64,000 bases of DNA, taken from SURF-21 sp964462595. Its GTDB lineage: Bacteria > Actinomycetota > Geothermincolia > Geothermincolales > RBG-13-55-18. Both the position numbers and the translations under genes were made by a program. This document shows, piece after piece, positions 17,935 through 26,907 of this stretch. Location of the stretch: the NCBI GenBank assembly GCA_964462595.1, contig CAYWXM010000014.1, forward strand, positions 25,009 to 89,008. Reading direction: 5' to 3'. Position 1 is the first letter of the stretch; each line of letters starts with the position of its first letter. The notes beneath the pieces were generated by a model, which saw only the letters and a program-made list of their open reading frames with translations, made no database searches and was not told the DNA's origin.

Positions 17935-20013
17935 ATGAAGATCACCGCCCTGTATTTGCAGAGGTTCCGCCGCTTCAGGCAGGTGAACATCTCGCTGGAC
18001 GAAGGCATCAACGTGATCAAGGGCCCCAACGAATCGGGTAAATCCACCCTGGTGCAGGCGCTTCTAGCTGCCTTTTTCTGGAAGGTGGATGCCACACGCA
18101 AGGAGGTGCGGGACAGCGTGACCTGGGGCGAGAAGGACGGCTTTACCATCGAGATGAAGGGGGAGGCCTCGGGCCGGCCTTTTCACCTGTTAAAGGATTT
18201 CTCCTCCAAGAGCGCCTCTCTGGCCTGGGGCGACACGGAGACGAAGGACCAGGCCCTGATAGAGGAGAGCGTGAAGGAATGGCTGGGCCTCGGCTCCGAA
18301 GCGGCATACCGTTCCACCGCGGGCATCCGCCAGGACGAGGTCTCGGTGATCTCGGCGGGCAAGAAGGAGCTGAGCGGGAGCCTGCAATATACCGTAACCG
18401 GATCTGAGGCCGGCAACGGCGCCGCGGAGGCCGCATCCGCACTGGGCCGCGACTTGAGCGAACTGCTGCGCGGCACGCTCGGGACCGCGAAGAACCCGGG
18501 GCCCCTGGTGCGGGCGGAGGAGGAAATGCGCAGGTGGCAGGAAAGGCGGGACGAGCTGGCGGCGCTGGTTGAAAACAGGACCAACGCGCGGCACCGCCTC
18601 GAGGTCATCAGGGCGGAGGCCGGCGAACTCACCACAAGGCTGGAGGCGTTGCAGGGCCTGGCCGCCGATTCGTCTGAACAGGCGGATATCGAGGAGGACA
18701 TAGAGGATTTTCACCGCCGCTACAGGCAACTCGAATCAGCGGCTTCAATGATCGACGAAGACGCCAGGCTTGAGGAGGAAGAGCGCGGCAGGTACGGAGG
18801 TTTGAAAAGCATCCTGGAGAGCAAGCGCGACGAACTGGGAGACATCGAGCTGCGCCGGGCAGGTGTATCGGAGGGGCTGGGCATACTGCGCGAGAGGTTG
18901 GAACAGGCCAGGAAGTCGCACTACGAGGCATGGGCGCCTTACGCGCTTCTGGCGGGCATTACCCTTTTCCTGGTAGGGCTGGCGGGCCTCGCCTTTTCGC
19001 CTTACATGCTCCTGTTTTCCCTGGCGGGAGGCGTCTGCATAGGGCTGTCGCTTTTCCCCGGCCGCTACCTGAGCTTTCTGCGCCGGGGGAGGGAACACTC
19101 GACCCTGGAGGAACAGGTGCGCGAGCTGGAGGCCCGGAAGCGGGATATCACGGCGCAGGCGGAGGCGATCATATCCGGGGCCGGCTGCGATACGGTGGAG
19201 CGCTTCACGGAGTTGAAGCTGGGGTACCTGGAGCTGCTGGCGCGGCGCAAGGAGATAGCGGACAAGCTGGAGGTCCTGGTACCGGATGGGGACATCGGCC
19301 GCATCGAGGGAGAGGCGCGGCAATTGGCGACCGAGGTCAGCCTGCGGGAGAGAAGGCTTAAGGAACTGCGAGGCCGTACCGTGGACGCCGCGCGGCTGCA
19401 GGAGGTCCTGCGCGAAAAAGAGAACTTGCGCGCCAGGCTGGACGGGCTCAAGGAGGAGCGCATCCGCCTGGAGGTTGCGGTCAGCGATGAGGGCGTGGAG
19501 GAAGAATACCTGCGCGCTTGCGAGGAGGTAGAATACCTGCGCGACAGAAGGGACCGCCTGCAAACCCGCGCGCGGGCCCTGGAGCAGGCGCAGAAATGGT
19601 TGAGGGAGGCCTCGGTTGAGACCATCTCCTCGGCGGCACGCCGGCTGGAGGGCATGATCGGCGATTATATCGGCCGCATCACGGAAAAACGCTATCACAG
19701 GGTCCGCGTGGACGAGGAGAGCCTCGAGATAACGGTATGGTCGGGGGAGAAGGGGGGCGAGGTGGAGCCGGAGATCCTGAGCCGCGGCACCGTCGACCAG
19801 CTCTACCTGGCCGCCCGGCTGTCGCTGATGGACATCATATGCGGCGACCGGCACCCGCCGTTGCTTCTCGACGACCCCTTCGTCACCTTCGATCAACGCC
19901 GCCTAGCGCGCGCGATGGAGGTGCTCAAAGATTTCTCGCGCGGCAGGCAGGTGATCATCTTTACCTGTGGAGACCAGTACGACGCCTATGCCGATCGGCT
20001 GGTGCGGCTATAG
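17935..20013 (+). CDS. SbcC/YhaN-like AAA ATPase with coiled coil and central hydrophobic segments
   Basis: 692 residues. Walker A is GPNESGKST (residues 30-38). Near the C-terminus the signature EILSRGTVDQLYLAARLSL and Walker B PLLLDDPFVTFD form the other half of the ATPase head. Long charged coiled-coil segments lie between about 170-320 and 390-580. Between them is a double hydrophobic stretch (about residues 337-380, YALLAGITLFLVGLAGLAF and onward), as in YhaN-like proteins, which suggests membrane association in place of a zinc hook; no CxxC hook is present. It should form a complex with the nuclease encoded just upstream. GGGGAGG in the end of the upstream gene serves as ribosome site. 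Confidence 0.86.
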   Translation: MKITALYLQRFRRFRQVNISLDEGINVIKGPNESGKSTLVQALLAAFFWKVDATRKEVRDSVTWGEKDGFTIEMKGEASGRPFHLLKDFSSKSASLAWGDTETKDQALIEESVKEWLGLGSEAAYRSTAGIRQDEVSVISAGKKELSGSLQYTVTGSEAGNGAAEAASALGRDLSELLRGTLGTAKNPGPLVRAEEEMRRWQERRDELAALVENRTNARHRLEVIRAEAGELTTRLEALQGLAADSSEQADIEEDIEDFHRRYRQLESAASMIDEDARLEEEERGRYGGLKSILESKRDELGDIELRRAGVSEGLGILRERLEQARKSHYEAWAPYALLAGITLFLVGLAGLAFSPYMLLFSLAGGVCIGLSLFPGRYLSFLRRGREHSTLEEQVRELEARKRDITAQAEAIISGAGCDTVERFTELKLGYLELLARRKEIADKLEVLVPDGDIGRIEGEARQLATEVSLRERRLKELRGRTVDAARLQEVLREKENLRARLDGLKEERIRLEVAVSDEGVEEEYLRACEEVEYLRDRRDRLQTRARALEQAQKWLREASVETISSAARRLEGMIGDYIGRITEKRYHRVRVDEESLEITVWSGEKGGEVEPEILSRGTVDQLYLAARLSLMDIICGDRHPPLLLDDPFVTFDQRRLARAMEVLKDFSRGRQVIIFTCGDQYDAYADRLVRL

Positions 20014-20017
20014 GAAA

Positions 20018-20536
20018 ATGAACGTACGGGAACGGTTCGAGGATTACCGCAAGCGTATACGCTTCGCCGACCTGGACCTGGCTTCGCGCTCCATGGCCCT
20101 GTTGTGGCTGGGCGTTTTCAGGGACCGGGTCGTACGCAGTTGCTTTCCACGCGTTGGCTCGCGGAGCCTGGTGCGGGACGTATCCGCTATCATCGATTCA
20201 ACCTTTCTGGAGGGCTACATACTGGCCCGCGCGGCGGAAGGCGGAGGCGCCGATCCGGTTCTCTTCTCCGATCCCGAGCGCCCGGCGACGGTGGAGACGG
20301 GCCTGGAGAAACTGCGCCTGATGTACGAGGAGGAAGAGGCGGGAGCGGTCCCCTTCGCGGGAGAGCCGCTGGGGGTGGAGTCCATGGCGGAAGGCCTGGT
20401 GCGGGAGATCACCTACAGCCCCGGCATGATCAGGTTGGAGGAAAGGGAACTGCTCAAGGTACACTTGATGTATGCCCTGTGGGCTGGATACAGGCTGGCG
20501 AGTTTCGAAAGGAGATTGCGCGGTGAAAGAGCTTAA
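20018..20536 (+). CDS. Hypothetical protein in the SbcCD-like operon
   Basis: About 172 residues, from the ATG at 20018 four bases after the ATPase stop (the frame is open to 19967 but overlaps the ATPase). Composition is soluble, mostly helical and charged (MNVRERFEDYRKRIRFADLD; LMYEEEEAGAVPF), with no cysteine cluster or membrane segment. No family is recognised. The tight spacing on both sides, including a 14-base overlap with the next gene, argues for co-translation with the nuclease genes. Confidence 0.7.
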   Translation: MNVRERFEDYRKRIRFADLDLASRSMALLWLGVFRDRVVRSCFPRVGSRSLVRDVSAIIDSTFLEGYILARAAEGGGADPVLFSDPERPATVETGLEKLRLMYEEEEAGAVPFAGEPLGVESMAEGLVREITYSPGMIRLEERELLKVHLMYALWAGYRLASFERRLRGERA

Positions 20537-21092
20537 GGGTCCCTCCACCCTGTTTCTTCCCAAGCCGGTGGTTTTGTTGAGCGCGGCACACGACGGGCGC
20601 GACAACCTCATGACCGTGTCCTGGGTCAGCGTTGCGTGCATGGAGCCGCCTCAGCTGGCGGTGGCCGTGCGCGAGAGCCGGTTCACCTTCGATCTTATCC
20701 AGGCCAGCGGGGAGTTCGTGGTAAATATTCCCTCCGAGGACCTCTTCAACGCCGTAGACCTCTGCGGAGTGGTGTCGGGCCGCGACCAGGACAAGTTCGC
20801 TCTTGCCGGCCTCACCCGCGAGGGGGCCAGCGAGGTACGGGCGCCCCTGGTGGCCGAATGCCCGCTCAACATCGAGTGCCGCGTGAGCGCTTCCCTGCCG
20901 CTGGGCACGCATACCCTCTTCGTGGGGTTGGTGCTGGCAGTCCATCTCGAAAGACGGTACGTGGGGGAGAAGGACAGGATCCTGGTAGAGGAGTTCCAGC
21001 CCTACGTGCTCAACCAGCGCGAATACTGGTCTATGGGCAGGAGGTTAGGCAGGTACGGGGAGACGGCGGCCGAACTCGAGGTCATACCATGA
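20523..21092 (+). CDS. Flavin reductase-like domain protein
   Basis: 189 residues from the GTG at 20523, which has AAAGGAG at good spacing and overlaps the preceding gene by 14 bases. The FMN-binding split-barrel pattern is clear: PVVLLSAAHDGRDNLMTVSWVSVACMEPPQLAVAV, then FVVNIPSEDLFNAVDLCGVVSGRDQDKF, then LGTHTLFVGLVLAVHLE. Such proteins bind FMN and act as flavin reductases or oxidoreductase partners, often in anaerobes. The link to the upstream nuclease genes is only positional. An ATGA overlap connects it to the acyltransferase gene downstream. Confidence 0.84.
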   Translation: MKELKGPSTLFLPKPVVLLSAAHDGRDNLMTVSWVSVACMEPPQLAVAVRESRFTFDLIQASGEFVVNIPSEDLFNAVDLCGVVSGRDQDKFALAGLTREGASEVRAPLVAECPLNIECRVSASLPLGTHTLFVGLVLAVHLERRYVGEKDRILVEEFQPYVLNQREYWSMGRRLGRYGETAAELEVIP

Positions 21093-21715
21093 GCACCCGG
21101 GAAAGATGGGACCACCTGCGCTTCGCACTTCTAAACCCGGGAATACGCTACCACCAGTGGCAGTTTAGGCGGGGCGGCGTCAAGTGTGGCCCCTACGTGT
21201 GGATCGGCGCCAAACCGGACGTGGCGCTGTGCACGGAGTCCTCGTGCTCGATAGGGGACGGCACCTTCATCCCCACCCAGGTGCAGATCAGGGGAAACGA
21301 CCGGGGGCGCATCGTCATCGGGAAGAACTGCTCCCTGGACACCTATGCCCGCCTCTTCGCCGCCAACGACGCCACGCTGCTGCTGGAGGATAACGTGGCA
21401 ATCGGTCCCTTCAGCATCATCAACGCCTTCGACGACTGCACCATACGCAAGAACACCATGCTCGGCCCCTACGTGAACGTCAACTGCGCCGACCACGGCA
21501 TGGAATGCGGAAAGGAGCCCATGCGCTTCCAGGGCGGCTGCTACGGACCGGTGGTCATCGGAGAGGACTGCTGGATCTGTTCCCACGCCGTGATCCTCAA
21601 GGGAGTGACCATAGGAGACGGCGCCGTGGTGGCCGCGGGCGCCGTGGTTAGCGAGGACGTCCCCCCACTGGCCATAGTCGCCGGCGTGCCCGCCCGGGTG
21701 ATTAGCCACCGCTGA
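21089..21715 (+). CDS. Hexapeptide-repeat acyltransferase (left-handed beta-helix)
   Basis: 208 residues. It has repeated hexapeptide turns with I/V/L at each corner (IGDGTFIPTQVQI, IVIGKNCSLDTYARLFA, VAIGPFSII, PVVIGEDCWICSHAVILKGVTIGDGAVVAAGAVV). The end, VPPLAIVAGVPARVI, is typical of sugar or galactoside O-acetyltransferases. A catalytic histidine may be in NCADHGME. The ATG overlaps the preceding stop in ATGA form, so translation is coupled. It is the last gene of the five-gene run. The substrate is unknown. Confidence 0.86.
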   Translation: MSTRERWDHLRFALLNPGIRYHQWQFRRGGVKCGPYVWIGAKPDVALCTESSCSIGDGTFIPTQVQIRGNDRGRIVIGKNCSLDTYARLFAANDATLLLEDNVAIGPFSIINAFDDCTIRKNTMLGPYVNVNCADHGMECGKEPMRFQGGCYGPVVIGEDCWICSHAVILKGVTIGDGAVVAAGAVVSEDVPPLAIVAGVPARVISHR

Positions 21716-21716
21716 A

Positions 21717-21750
21717 GGGGCCAGGCCTTGTTTTTTGCATACCCCGGTAT
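21717..21750. repeat. 34-base REP-like element, copy A
   Basis: It starts one base after the acyltransferase stop: GGGGCCAGGCCTTGTTTTTT, then GCATACCCCGGTAT. It matches 31 of 34 positions with the copy at 45612-45645. It ends in a near palindrome (ATACCCCGGTAT) preceded by a six-T run. GGGGTCAGG-type ends are known from REP elements mobilised by RAYT transposases; no such transposase is in the window. Confidence 0.72.
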
Positions 21751-21833
21751 GTTATCAAGAAACACACTAAAAGCAGGCCATTAAGCTGGTATTTTGTGAC
21801 TTAACGCAACGGGCAGGCTGGCGGAAAAAGTCT

Positions 21834-24020
21834 CTAAAGGGAACGCATGAAGCCCAGGATCAGGTGGCCGGTGTTCTCGATATAGGCAGGGTTGATCTTA
21901 TCGTAGCTGTCCTGGTAGGTGTGGTACCAGGGGTCGTCCTTGTACTCCAGCCACACCGCCGGGATACCCGCGTTCTCGAAGGGTTCGTGGTCCGAATAAG
22001 CGAAGTCCACCATGTAGGGCAGGGATATGCCGGCTCCCTGGGCGTAGGCCATGAGCTGGTCGCAGAGGTCCATGGGCCCCACCCCCATGGTACGTGCGTA
22101 GAGCTGGCTTCCCACTCCCACCATGTCGATGACGATGGCGCCGTACACGTTTTCCCTCTCCGCTTGCGACAGTTGGTTGACGTAATAGCGGGAGCCGAAG
22201 TGGTGCTGGTCCGTGCCGTTGACCAGATATTCCTCCCCGCCGAAGAACACGAACTCGACTTGATAACCGACGGGGTTCTCCGCGATGCAGCGGGCGAGTT
22301 CGAGGACCGCCACCGTGCCCGAGCCGTTGTCGTTTGCTCCCGGGCTGCCTGTCCCGATCTTGGTGTCGTAGTGCCCGCCCACGACCAGCGTCTTTCCCCC
22401 CAGGTCCCCCGTCTCCGTTTCGCCCCCGATCCTGTTCTTCGCTATCACGTTGCGCGTAAAAGTCCCGTTGGGCAGGGGCACTTCCTGGATGACGGGAGCG
22501 TATCCATAACCCTCCAGAACCGATGCCAGGTACCGGGCGGCCGTGGCTTCACCCTCGGTGCCCTCGACACGCAGTCCGATGCCCACGCTGAGTTTCCACA
22601 GGTGCTCCATGGCGTTGGCGACCTCGAAGCCGTCGCCGGGGAAATAGAGCGGCCTCTCTACGGCGACAGGCCGGTCGGAGTTCAGCTCGAAGGAGGTGTC
22701 CTGGTAACCTTCCACCTGGCTGGCGACGTCCAGGGTAAAGCGGGTCCGCGCGGCTACGGTGAAGACCCCAGGTTCACTCACGATCGCGTCTTGGATCATG
22801 CAATCGCCTTCCGCCGCACAGATGAAATCCACTGTCACCCGTGCGTCTTCTTCTCCCGGGTTCATTATGCACAGGTACTCGTGGAAACCCGGCCTCGTGG
22901 TACCCTCGGCCAGGTAAAAGTGGGTGCCGGCCGCTTCAGTACCCTTGGAGACGTGCCCCCCGCGGCAGAAGCCGCGGTAGTTGAAGTACATGGGGCGCTC
23001 GGCCAGGAAGGGCTCGCCCGAAGAAAGCTCCAAGGAGACGTCCTTTACCTCGCCGGCCAGCTGGTTGATGAACAGGGTGTGGCGCCTGTCCGGGTCAAGA
23101 TGTATCTCGAACGGTTTCTCCTCCCCCTCTCCGAACAGGCAGTTCAGTGTGATATCGCTGCCGTCATCCCCGGCGCTCTCGCGGGGCGCATAGAGGGTAA
23201 GCCATTCCTCGAAGCCCGCGCCGGTATAACCCTCGGCAAAGAGATAGCTCTTGCGGGGCTGGCCCAGGCCGCTGGAGGCGTGGCCCCCCGGCCACGCCCC
23301 GTGGTAATCGAAGTACACCACCCGCTCGGCGCATACAGGCGTATCCGCCTCCACTCGTGCGCTGACGTCGCGATCCTCGCCCACCTCATCGTTGACGAAT
23401 ACGGTGCGGCGCGAACGGGGCGGGAGGTCCACCAGCACCGGTGTTACGGTGCCGTCCCCGAGGATGAGGCTTACCGTGGCTCGCACCGCCGCTTCCGCGG
23501 GGTTGGATAGCAGCAGCCATGTCTCGAACCCCTGCCGGGTGCAGCCCTCGGCGAAATACCACGTGTCGGAAAGCCCCGACGTTCCACTGGTCACCGTGCA
23601 TCCCTTCCATACGCCGCGGTAGGTGAAGTACATGGGGCGCTCGGCGACGATGGGCTCCGCCGACTCCAGGTACAGCGATATCTCCATGTCAGCTCCCGCC
23701 AGTGCGTTCATATCCAGGGTCATGCGCGACCGGGGAGGCAAGGAGACTTCCTCCAGTTGGGACGGTCCCTGGTTGTAAAGGATATAAAGATCCAGTTCCG
23801 ACCAGGATTCCCGGGGGTTAAAGAGGGTCAGCCATTCCTGGAAGCCCGGCCCCGTGTAGCCCTCCGCGAAGTACCACGTGGTCGAGCCTTCCGCGCTGGC
23901 CTCGCCGCAGGTGCCATCCCCGCCATATGCCGTATCCTGCCATACGGGCGCAAGGCCGGCAAAAAACAAGATCGCGGCCATAGCCAGTATCATCACTAAT
24001 CCGCTGGCGCGTACACTCAA
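21834..24020 (-). CDS. Exported M28 family zinc aminopeptidase with four WYFAEG surface repeats
   Basis: 728 residues. An N-terminal signal peptide is visible (LVMILAMAAILFFAGLAPVW). Residues about 40-460 hold four repeats of about 105 residues, each beginning like WYFAEGYTGPGFQEWLTLFN and ending like PIVAERPMYFTYRGVWKG. The C-terminal 250 residues are an M28 peptidase: VVGGHYDTKIGTGSPGANDN (His and Asp ligands), FFGGEEYLVNGTD (catalytic and metal Glu), VIDMVGVG, and FAYSDHEPFENAGIPAVW (His ligand). It should cleave peptides outside the cell, with the repeats probably for attachment or spacing. The start is a TTG at 24020 with GGAGGTGAGG upstream. The same repeat type occurs in the 1650-residue protein at 53312. 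Confidence 0.88.
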   Translation of the reverse strand: MSVRASGLVMILAMAAILFFAGLAPVWQDTAYGGDGTCGEASAEGSTTWYFAEGYTGPGFQEWLTLFNPRESWSELDLYILYNQGPSQLEEVSLPPRSRMTLDMNALAGADMEISLYLESAEPIVAERPMYFTYRGVWKGCTVTSGTSGLSDTWYFAEGCTRQGFETWLLLSNPAEAAVRATVSLILGDGTVTPVLVDLPPRSRRTVFVNDEVGEDRDVSARVEADTPVCAERVVYFDYHGAWPGGHASSGLGQPRKSYLFAEGYTGAGFEEWLTLYAPRESAGDDGSDITLNCLFGEGEEKPFEIHLDPDRRHTLFINQLAGEVKDVSLELSSGEPFLAERPMYFNYRGFCRGGHVSKGTEAAGTHFYLAEGTTRPGFHEYLCIMNPGEEDARVTVDFICAAEGDCMIQDAIVSEPGVFTVAARTRFTLDVASQVEGYQDTSFELNSDRPVAVERPLYFPGDGFEVANAMEHLWKLSVGIGLRVEGTEGEATAARYLASVLEGYGYAPVIQEVPLPNGTFTRNVIAKNRIGGETETGDLGGKTLVVGGHYDTKIGTGSPGANDNGSGTVAVLELARCIAENPVGYQVEFVFFGGEEYLVNGTDQHHFGSRYYVNQLSQAERENVYGAIVIDMVGVGSQLYARTMGVGPMDLCDQLMAYAQGAGISLPYMVDFAYSDHEPFENAGIPAVWLEYKDDPWYHTYQDSYDKINPAYIENTGHLILGFMRSL

Positions 24021-24221
24021 CCGGCCTCACCTCCGGAGTTGTATCAGGGTGTGCCCTTTACCCATTGTACATTCACCACTGCGGTTTCGCTCCATGCGGG
24101 GGCGCCGCGAGGCCAGATGCCTACTGCATCCCGTGGCGATAGCCCCGGGACGCCCTCCCAATCCGCCTTCCGTATTCCGTCCGACGCTGGCAGCGCGTAT
24201 AGGGCAGCCGGGGGAGACGGT

Positions 24222-25880
24222 TCAGCCTTCCTCTACCTCCCGCAGCGGCAGCTCCAGGGCACTCTCACCGTCCCCGTATATCACCTGCGCGCCCTCACCC
24301 AGTACCGGCAGCACGAAGGGTATGTTGGCGCCGCTCAAGGTAAGGCGGAAGCAATGCCCGGCCCCGAGCAGATGGTCCGCGGCTATGAGGTCCAGCGTTA
24401 TCGCCGTCTCCTCTCCCGGCGTCAATCCCTCGAGGGTGGCGGTGCCGTAGGTGATGAGAAGCGGGAATCCCCCGGAGGGTGGGACGTCGTAGAGCAGGGC
24501 GTTGAGCTGCACCCTCTCCTGCAGGGGTTTCAATCTCAAACGCAAGGTCGGGATGCCCAGCAACTCGAAGCCCCTCTTGGCGGGAGAGGTGGTGAAGGAG
24601 AAGTAGCCTTTCCCCGCATCTTTTCTGGGTCCCGGCACGGGGATGCCGAAGGCCTGGGGGCGCACCACCGAGGGACCCGAGTTGGCCGCGCTGAACAGCT
24701 TCGGCTTGAGTTTAAATTCGCCCCTCTCGCCCTTGGGGCGGGAACTCATCTTGAAAGCCCCGTTCTCCCTGCCGAGATAGACGCGGTGGGCCTTCACGTC
24801 CGGGGGCGGCCAGTCATCCTCCGCCTCCACCAGGCCTTTCCACGGCTTGTACAATCGCACGGCAGGCTCTGAAAGGATGCCGTTTTCCTCACCTTTCAGC
24901 CAGTAGTCGAACCAGCGGCGGGTGAGCTCCCATATCTCCCTGCCGGCCCAGCGCGGCCCGAAACCGGGGTCCAGGCCGTGCAAGCCGTTGCGTATGTAAA
25001 GCATCTTGGGGGCGTCGAGCTTGCCGTAGAACTCCATAATCTGGTTGGGCTCGAAGAGGTCGTCGTTCCAGGAGCCTACGATGAGCATGGGCGTTTTGGT
25101 GCCTTCCGCGTCGTAGAGGCAGGATCGCAGGCTCATGTCCTTTTCGTAATCGGCGATCCTCTCGCGCCTGAAGAGGATGATGCCGAACCAGCGGTAGAGC
25201 ACGTTGCGGGGGTCAAGCCTGGTGGCCCAGGAGGCGGTCAAAAGCAGGCCAAGGCCCCAGAATATCTTGGCGGAGTTATTGGGGGTTATGCTCTGCCTGA
25301 GCTCGGTCCAGCCGCACATGGGCACCACGGCCCGAACCCGCGGGTCGCGCGAGGCGATGAGGAAGGAATGCCCTCCTCCGTAAGATATGCCGGTGACGCC
25401 GAGAGCCCCATCCTTTAGCGCAAGCCCGCTCTTTTCCAGCAGCCAGCCTATGGCGTCCTCCAGGTCGCGGAGCTCGCTCTCCGGGTCGGCGCACTGTACC
25501 CGCCCCTTGGAAGAGCCCCAACCGCGGCAATCGTAGGCGAGCACCACGTATCCGGCGGAGGCGAAATAGGGGGCGTAGAGGTGGCACTGCCAGCGGGAGA
25601 ACATCCAGGAATGGACCATCACCAGCGCTGGGAAAGGACCCTCTCCCTCGGGCACGTAGAGGGCGGCTGACAGGCGGGTGCCGCCCCTGGCGTTGAGCTT
25701 GAACTGCCTCACCCCGAATCCCTTGCGCCTGCCCTCCATCTCCGCAATTTTTGCCGCCAAGCGGGGCAGAAACGGGATCACCGCAAGGGTAAAAATCGTT
25801 TTGTAGCCCAGCCGATCGAGAAATGCTGACAGTTTGCGAAAGCGTCGGCTTTCTTCCGCACGGGTATTGTTTGCCGCCAT
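24222..25880 (-). CDS. S15/CocE-like alpha/beta hydrolase
   Basis: 552 residues. A hydrophobic segment at about residues 28-46 may anchor it to the membrane. The hydrolase core has ALVMVHSWMFSRWQCHLY, VVLAYDCRGWGSS and the nucleophile elbow TGISYGGG with Ser156. GSWNDDLFEPNQ offers the catalytic Asp, and NGLHGLDPG may give the His. The last 170 residues are beta-rich and end like the jelly-roll of X-Pro dipeptidyl-peptidase or cocaine esterase enzymes (FRLTLSGANIPFVLP). It probably cleaves esters or peptides; the substrate is unknown. AAGGGGGAT before the ATG supports the start. It is codirectional with, and 201 bases upstream of, the M28 peptidase gene. Confidence 0.83.
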   Translation of the reverse strand: MAANNTRAEESRRFRKLSAFLDRLGYKTIFTLAVIPFLPRLAAKIAEMEGRRKGFGVRQFKLNARGGTRLSAALYVPEGEGPFPALVMVHSWMFSRWQCHLYAPYFASAGYVVLAYDCRGWGSSKGRVQCADPESELRDLEDAIGWLLEKSGLALKDGALGVTGISYGGGHSFLIASRDPRVRAVVPMCGWTELRQSITPNNSAKIFWGLGLLLTASWATRLDPRNVLYRWFGIILFRRERIADYEKDMSLRSCLYDAEGTKTPMLIVGSWNDDLFEPNQIMEFYGKLDAPKMLYIRNGLHGLDPGFGPRWAGREIWELTRRWFDYWLKGEENGILSEPAVRLYKPWKGLVEAEDDWPPPDVKAHRVYLGRENGAFKMSSRPKGERGEFKLKPKLFSAANSGPSVVRPQAFGIPVPGPRKDAGKGYFSFTTSPAKRGFELLGIPTLRLRLKPLQERVQLNALLYDVPPSGGFPLLITYGTATLEGLTPGEETAITLDLIAADHLLGAGHCFRLTLSGANIPFVLPVLGEGAQVIYGDGESALELPLREVEEG

Positions 25881-25970
25881 TTTTATCCCCCTTCGAACTG
25901 TTTACCGGCTTCGGCAAGGTGTCGCGTTGTATCGAGCAACGGGTAAATGATATCAAAAAACCCGCAAACT

Positions 25971-26159
25971 GAGGGGTCAGACCCAGGTCAGCATGACGTC
26001 AGGCCAAGGGGCCCGCAAACCTGCCGAGTCATGCCAAGGATCGATCCCGTAATGCCGGAGGTCAGCTCCGCAACCGACGCAAGCGGATTTTCGCCGGGAG
26101 GCAACGGAGGTTATGAGTGTATGACGCTCGCCAAGGCCGCAAGCCGGTCCTGACCCCTC
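25971..26159. repeat. 189-bp element with inverted GGGGTCAG ends
   Basis: In the 438-base gap between the hydrolase and the aldolase-like gene, GAGGGGTCAGACC (25971-25983) and GGTCCTGACCCCTC (26146-26159) form inverted ends with one inserted base. The interior has no gene. The ends resemble the 34-base REP-like element found twice elsewhere. The rest of the gap is AT-rich toward 26280 and may hold a promoter for the next gene. Confidence 0.6.
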
Positions 26160-26318
26160 GGCCGGACCGTCCGCGGCCGGGAATGTATCGCGTAAGTCGG
26201 TAAGAGAAGGAGAGCACGGTGCGCTGAAGGTATATAGATAACGATGTAATCCGACACGAGCTTGTTATATATTGATATTCAGGTGGACGTATGTCGACAG
26301 TAAACAGGGGAACCACGC

Positions 26319-26606
26319 ATGTTGGAGCAATTCTCACGATTCGTAAGGGAACTCTTCCTGCAGGAGGTCATCCCGGTGATGAGCGCCAGCCTCACCGTGG
26401 GCTCGGATGAGGTCGCGGAAAAGCTGCCTCTGCTGCTGCAGAACTACAAGGCGGCCATCGTCAGGGGACACGGCAGCTTTGCCGTCGGGCAGATGCTGGA
26501 AGAGGCGTATCAGTGGACGTCCAGCCTGGAGGCGTCGTGCAAGATGCTGTATCTGCACCGCCTGCTCTCTCCCCGGGACAAAAAGGAGGAGGTAGGGAAA
26601 TGGTGA
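26319..26606 (+). CDS. Class II aldolase/adducin C-terminal half, short form
   Basis: 95 residues with good codon use and an AGGGGA ribosome site. YKAAIVRGHGSFAVGQMLEEAYQWTSSLEASCKMLYL matches the C-terminal part of class II aldolases (the RGHG metal-site histidine and the following helix). Whole enzymes have about 180-220 residues, with two further zinc histidines in the missing N-terminal half. This is either a gene remnant that has acquired a start or a small stand-alone domain. On its own it should lack catalysis. The upstream 189-bp mobile-looking element could have caused the loss. Confidence 0.6.
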   Translation: MLEQFSRFVRELFLQEVIPVMSASLTVGSDEVAEKLPLLLQNYKAAIVRGHGSFAVGQMLEEAYQWTSSLEASCKMLYLHRLLSPRDKKEEVGKW

Positions 26607-26787
26607 TGCGGCGGCTATCATCCGCGTCACGCCTACCGGCAGCCTCGCTTCTTACCGCAAGGACGAGCAAGGCCGCGAAGCAGGCGAAGCTCCCCGCCGC
26701 CGCCAGGAACCAGAAGGGGCCGGAGCTCTCGGCCAGGGAGGCGAGCGCAAGCCCCGCTACGAACAGTATCGGTCTCCAACCTGTCAT
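26461..26787 (-). CDS. Possible small membrane protein (doubtful)
   Basis: A 108-codon frame whose first 50 codons look coding: GWRPILFVAGLALASLAESS, then PFWFLAAAGSFACFAALLVLAV gives two hydrophobic helices. GAGAG precedes the ATG. The last 50 codons lose coding character and overlap the aldolase-like gene on the other strand by 146 bases. It may be real with a diverged end, or a chance frame. No family is recognised. Confidence 0.3.
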   Translation of the reverse strand: MTGWRPILFVAGLALASLAESSGPFWFLAAAGSFACFAALLVLAVRSEAAGRRDADDSRRITISLPPPFCPGERAGGADTASCTTPPGWTSTDTPLPASARRQSCRVP

Positions 26788-26907
26788 CTCTCTATCTACC
26801 TGCCTTTCCTTCGAGTTCGCTCACGTAGAAATGCTATCACCGCCCAGTGACAAAAGCGGCGGCCGCAAGTGCCTGCGTCCGGGAGGTCTCCCGTGGGAGG
26901 TTACGGC

